Origin: Lujinxingia sediminis
GTDB lineage: Bacteria; Myxococcota_A; Bradymonadia; Bradymonadales; Bradymonadaceae
Direction of reading: 5' to 3'
DNA length: 64,000 nt
Assembly (NCBI RefSeq): GCF_004005565.1
Contig: NZ_SADD01000019.1
Location: 1-64,000 of the forward strand
Both the position numbers and the translations under genes were made by a program. Below the pieces are notes generated by a model. It made no database searches and was not told the DNA's origin. It worked only from the letters and a program-made list of their open reading frames with translations. Below, piece after piece: positions 60,788 to 64,000 of this stretch (positions within the stretch are counted from its first letter, which is position 1; the number at the start of each line of letters is the position of its first letter).

Positions 60788-61300
60788 GGGTGCTTCGGCG
60801 CCTCATGTTCATGGTAAAACCGACGCACCGAAGCACTCGACGAGCACCACCAGAGTTGAACCCCCTCGCCGAAGCGCTCGACGAGCACCACCCGAGTTGA
60901 ACCCCCTCGCCGAAGCGCTCGTCGACCCCTCCGCCCACTCAACCCCATGTGACGAAGCGCTCATCGACCCCTCCACCCACTCAACCCCATGTGCCGAAGC
61001 GCTCGACGACCCCTCCGCCCACTCAACCCCATGTGCCGAAGCGCTCGTCGACCCCTCCGCCCACTCAACCCCATGTGACGAAGCGCTCGACGACCCCTGC
61101 GCCGCTTACACCCACCCTGGCGAAGGCTTCGGCGTGGCTTCTTTCACTGGCGAGACACACGTCGAGCGCTTCGACATGGTTTCTTTTAGGGTGGCAAAGG
61201 TCGCCGAGCGCTTCGGCAACGCACGTTCACGCGGCGAGTAGCTGGCCGAGCGCTTCGACACAAGAGGTGCTCGGCCAGCGAGGTATGTCGAGCGCTTCGG
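60788..61300. repeat. Phase-locked 41/42-bp array with inverted half
   Basis: CGAAGCGCTCG-type cores start at 60829, 60870, 60911, 60953, 60995, 61037 and 61079, with spacings of 41, 41, 42, 42, 42 and 42 bases. Most of these units continue with ACCCCTCCGCCCACTCAACC. A palindromic variant CGAAGGCTTCG follows at 61121. After a 40-base step, the reverse complement CGAGCGCTTCG recurs at 61161, 61203, 61245 and 61287, again exactly 42 apart, with unrelated spacers. The whole gap 60550-61344 has no gene; open frames through the array follow its 14-codon period. Confidence 0.85.
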
Positions 61301-61344
61301 CAACACACGTGTAGGCTCGCTCCGCCCCCATGCCCCTTGAGGCA

Positions 61345-62022
61345 TCACCACACGGCGTTATTCGACACGCTGACCACGACCTCCTCGCCAGCCTCACCTT
61401 CCTGCGTGGTTTCCACGGGAAACTGACGCGCGCGGGAGTCGATCTTCGCGGCCACATCAATGCTGGTGTTGATGAATGTTAAGAGGTCTCCAAATGACAC
61501 GAAGAGGTGCCCACGGCTGCGTCGCAACTCGCCATGGCGAAGCGTGAGGTTATCGCCGGCGGCCTGAACCCGCTCCATAACAAGGCGTACCTCCGGATCG
61601 TCGGCGAGCCAGCGGGTGATACCGACGTCGTTCCGACGAAAGGCGGCCGCAAAACTCTTTGTCGTCGCTTTCCAGGCCCCAATCTCATGGGCGTAGGGCT
61701 CGCGCGGGTCCATCCAGACCTCGCCAAGCGCGGGCTCCAGCGCCTTCACAACACATGTGGTCACGTAATGGATGTCGGCATAGCGCCCCTGGTCCATCCT
61801 GAAAGTTTCCGTACTCACCTGCACGTCATAGCCGCGATACCCCCCCTCCAACTGCTGAGCAGCAACGCCTCGATCCCAGAAGTGAAGGCCGCAATGATCG
61901 GCGACCTCCCGCCAGGCCGACGCGCTCTTCTCCCAATGACGCCACTTCAAAAACGTCGCGAGGCATACAAGCAGGAGCAACGCGAGAATTGCGATGAATT
62001 CGACCGATTCCAACCCTTCCAA
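61345..62022 (-). CDS. Single-pass membrane protein of unknown function
   Basis: The 225-residue product has one N-terminal hydrophobic helix (FIAILALLLLVCLATFL), then a soluble domain with HYVTTCVVKALEPALGEVWM and LVMERVQAAGDNLTLRHGEL. The start is a TTG at 62022, but GGAGG lies six bases upstream at good spacing, which supports it. No family is recognised. Confidence 0.65.
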   Translation of the reverse strand: MEGLESVEFIAILALLLLVCLATFLKWRHWEKSASAWREVADHCGLHFWDRGVAAQQLEGGYRGYDVQVSTETFRMDQGRYADIHYVTTCVVKALEPALGEVWMDPREPYAHEIGAWKATTKSFAAAFRRNDVGITRWLADDPEVRLVMERVQAAGDNLTLRHGELRRSRGHLFVSFGDLLTFINTSIDVAAKIDSRARQFPVETTQEGEAGEEVVVSVSNNAVW

Positions 62023-62391
62023 TGTTCACCTCCAAACCCCGTAGAACGCCCTGAGGCCATGTTGACGCCTTTGGATGCGAGATATCCGCCACGCTACAGG
62101 TAGCACTCCCCTCTTACCTTCAACCCGCGCCTGACGAGCCCATCCTGATGTCTTCCGATCGGGATGACTCTACGACAGAGCTCAAGCTGCTGACCACCGC
62201 TCTGCGCCCCCCATCGCCGAGCTCTCCGCCTCGGCGCGCGCCACGCCGGATGTCATACCCGGTGGCACCGACCACGGCTCACGGCGTATACTTGAACATA
62301 CGCGGTCTCCGGCCGATCGCATCGTCTCGAAGCGCCTGCTGCAGGCACTCTCGGACGACTCGTGTTCATCGTAGCGTTGCAGGAGTTTCTT
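62023..62391. other. Intergenic region with an inverted repeat
   Basis: This stretch lies between two divergent genes and shows no protein-like frame. GCGTAT-N8-ATACGC at 62284-62303 is a perfect 6-base inverted repeat about 90 bases before the next gene and could be an operator. AGGAG lies near 62382 as that gene's ribosome binding site. Confidence 0.4.
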
Positions 62392-63708
62392 ATGTCTCGA
62401 CGTGTTTTGTTTCTCGCTCTCATCCTCACCATCGCCGCCTGCGGCTCTCCCGAAGACGACACACCGGACCCCACCGATCGTGATGCAGGAGCCGACGTCG
62501 ACGCCGATGCCGATACCGACGTTCCCGATACCGACGCTCCCGATGCCGACGTCGACCCCGACGCCGACGCCGAGCCCGACGATCATGTACGTGTCGAGCG
62601 CCAGGTGCTCACCGAGGCCCGCGATGAGGTGCGCATCGCCGAGGTGCTCGCCACACAACCCGGCTGGGTGGCGATCTACGCGCTCGACAACCCCGACGAT
62701 CTCAGCAGCGCCGGGGAGCTTCTGGGCAGCGTGGCGGTCGATGCAGGTGAGTCGAGCGATGTGAGCGTGAGCCTGACGCGCGAGCTCGAAGACGGGGAGT
62801 GGCTGCTGGCGAGACTTCATCGCGAGGCCCCCGAAGATGGCGTCTTTGGCTACGATGCCAGCGCCGACACCCCCGACGATCCTCCCGCGCTCGACGCCGA
62901 TGGCCAGCCCGTCGCCGCGGCGGTGGAGGTGCGCATCCCCTCGGCCGGCCTCCAGGCCGACGACCATACCCTCGAATTTTCCACCCGCGTCCGCATCACC
63001 ATGGTCAGCAGCGCTCGCCACGCACTCATCGCCATCGCCGACGCCGACGAGGAAACGCTCGCGACCGCTCCCCTGGCACCCGGGCTTTTTGAAGCGCTGC
63101 CTCTGACCTTAAGCCGCCCCATCGCCACCCCGGGTGAGACCCTGTACGTCTACCTCTTTGAGGATGTCGACGAAAACGGCGTACTCGATGCGAGCATCGA
63201 TACGCTCCAGACCGACGCCGGCGGTGCGCCCCTTGTGCTGAACTTCGAGGTCACCCACGCCGACCCGGCCGACCCGGCCCCGGCGGTGCGTTTTGAGATG
63301 GCCTCCCTCGGCACCACCGCCTACCTCTTTGAAAGCGCCGAGCCCGCCGAGTTCACCGACGCCATCAGCGACGTGCAAGCCTGGAACCCCACCGTGACGC
63401 TCAAGCGGGGCTGGCGCTACGAGATCAACAACCAGGGCATCAACGTCCACCCCTTCGATCTCCTGGATCTGGGCGATACCCGCGCCGGCGACGTGGTGCT
63501 GGCCTCCCAGGGGCGCAACATCGACCCCGCTCCCGAAGCCGACCCACAGGTGGCCTGGGTCGATGAAGGCCCCATCATGCGCTTTACCGTCGCCGGCACG
63601 CTCGCCGGCGAGGCCCCGGGCAACCCCAACACCCCCACGCTGAACGGGTATCGCTGCGCGGTGACCGGTCATGCCGAGATGCGCGGGGCGTTTATCATCG
63701 AAGACTGA
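62392..63708 (+). CDS. Lipoprotein with DUF7282-like domains and C-terminal cupredoxin-like domain
   Basis: The 438-residue product has a lipobox (LTIAAC) near residue 17 and an Asp/Pro-rich linker. Two DUF7282-like domains follow (RIAEVLATQPGWVAIYALDN; VEVRIPSAGLQADDHTLEFS). The last 110 residues look like a cupredoxin: the histidine in GINVHPFDLLD, and CAVTGHAEMRG at the end give the Cys, His and Met of a type 1 copper site. It may carry electrons at the outer membrane or periplasm. The ATG at 62392 was chosen over 62362 because AGGAG is close upstream. Confidence 0.75.
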   Translation: MSRRVLFLALILTIAACGSPEDDTPDPTDRDAGADVDADADTDVPDTDAPDADVDPDADAEPDDHVRVERQVLTEARDEVRIAEVLATQPGWVAIYALDNPDDLSSAGELLGSVAVDAGESSDVSVSLTRELEDGEWLLARLHREAPEDGVFGYDASADTPDDPPALDADGQPVAAAVEVRIPSAGLQADDHTLEFSTRVRITMVSSARHALIAIADADEETLATAPLAPGLFEALPLTLSRPIATPGETLYVYLFEDVDENGVLDASIDTLQTDAGGAPLVLNFEVTHADPADPAPAVRFEMASLGTTAYLFESAEPAEFTDAISDVQAWNPTVTLKRGWRYEINNQGINVHPFDLLDLGDTRAGDVVLASQGRNIDPAPEADPQVAWVDEGPIMRFTVAGTLAGEAPGNPNTPTLNGYRCAVTGHAEMRGAFIIED

Positions 63709-63720
63709 CCCCCGGTCTCA

Positions 63721-63758
63721 TGCGCCGATCGCCGCGAAAATACGCGGCGATCGGCGCA
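63721..63758. terminator. Perfect 16-base-pair hairpin
   Basis: TGCGCCGATCGCCGCG-AAAATA-CGCGGCGATCGGCGCA forms a perfect 16-base stem 12 bases behind the cupredoxin gene stop. It has no T-run, but its stability is exceptional for this window. Confidence 0.7.
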
Positions 63759-63886
63759 AACACACGCGACACCCTGCCTCACCATCCCTCCCTCGCATCC
63801 TGCGACCACCGGCGCGCTTTTCTTCCGCTTTTTGCTTGCCAACCCTCTCGCCATCCTCTACCTATCCCTCTCGTACGCGTGTTTAT

Positions 63887-63905
63887 GAAAATCAATTTCA
63901 TTTTC
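63887..63905. promoter_or_regulatory. Fur-box-like sequence
   Basis: GAAAATCAATTTCATTTTC has the 19-base Fur-box layout, with 6-base arms GAAAAT and ATTTTC. On the minus strand, GAAAATGAAATTGATTTTC agrees with the E. coli consensus GATAATGATAATCATTATC at 14 of 19 positions by hand count. It lies 28 bases before the start codon of the next gene. Confidence 0.55.
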
Positions 63906-63933
63906 AACCTCGCCCCAACGACAGGCAATTCGT

Positions 63934-64000
63934 ATGATCAAGCGACGCAAGCAGCACTGGATCCTCGCCGCACTGGCTTCCCTTCTGATGGTTTCGACCG
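63934..64000 (+). CDS. Start of an exported protein, cut by the window edge
   Basis: Only 22 codons are visible: a basic start (MIKRRKQHW) and a hydrophobic run (ILAALASLLMVST), a typical signal peptide. A Fur-box-like site lies just upstream, so an iron-related exported or outer-membrane protein is plausible. Nothing more can be said from this fragment. Confidence 0.55.
   Translation, partial: MIKRRKQHWILAALASLLMVST

Noticed and set aside
60897-61241. 114-residue repeated frame
   Set aside because: It is the 42-bp array read as codons, and it stops behaving as a repeat where the array flips.

Overview
This is a GC-rich bacterial chromosome segment of about 64 kb. Codon use is strongly biased to G/C at third positions, and there are many lipoproteins with Asp/Glu/Pro-rich linkers or cysteine-rich modules, Deltaproteobacteria-style ECF sigma operons, an FHA protein and a MopE-type metal-binding lipoprotein. 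Together these suggest a Myxococcota- or Bradymonadia-like organism. That placement is inference from style, with no marker gene to prove it. No rRNA, tRNA, CRISPR array or intact insertion sequence was found.

Layout. 1-660: a 126-bp direct repeat and no gene. 661-3208: rsmD, coaD and an aspartate aminotransferase, closed by a terminator. 3225-4871: two exported proteins on the minus strand. 5175-10140: a long plsB-type glycerol-3-phosphate acyltransferase, then a long-chain acyl-CoA dehydrogenase behind a perfect 20-bp FadR-like operator. 10239-15969: metallo-beta-lactamase-fold proteins (one with its metal motif lost), a DUF455 ferritin-like protein, an amidohydrolase and trmN6. 16119-20712: an FHA protein, an ECF sigma / anti-sigma / exported protein operon, and a divergent FliA-like sigma factor. 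20735-29712: a sugar aminotransferase, three proteins of unknown function and cysS, with four repeat blocks between them. 29990-32404: a fusion of a PCMT-like methyltransferase, an MshEN domain and a degenerate GspE/PilB ATPase. 32425-35380: a foreign-looking AT-richer island flanked by two diverged copies of the fusion gene's 3' end. 35462-38660: a 42-bp repeat array, small unknown genes and a possible toxin-antitoxin locus (ADP-ribosyltransferase-like protein plus two tandem copies of a 67-residue protein). 38869-43623: uvrB, folK, a TPR lipoprotein and slyD. 43820-49220: two lipoproteins and a second ECF sigma / anti-sigma / surface-repeat-protein operon. 49328-57770: hemF, a LuxR-type regulator, envelope proteins and a 1009-residue P-loop/TPR/winged-helix regulator. 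57878-64000: four exported or membrane proteins, a phase-locked 42-bp array, a cupredoxin-tailed lipoprotein and the start of a gene behind a Fur-like box.

How it fits together. The core genes cover RNA modification (rsmD, trmN6), CoA and phospholipid synthesis (coaD, plsB), fatty-acid oxidation, heme and folate synthesis, translation (cysS) and DNA repair (uvrB). The two ECF operons have the same plan: sigma factor, membrane anti-sigma, exported product. The most unusual layer lies between genes. Five arrays share the core CTGGCACCC, and four of them start just behind a stop codon. Three of these carry a perfect palindrome at the same polar end. Other arrays have 42-bp, 86-bp and 126-bp units. 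The best candidates for undescribed biology are the fusion protein, the island with duplicated gene ends, the toxin-antitoxin-like locus, the capped arrays and a structured RNA candidate upstream of cysS.
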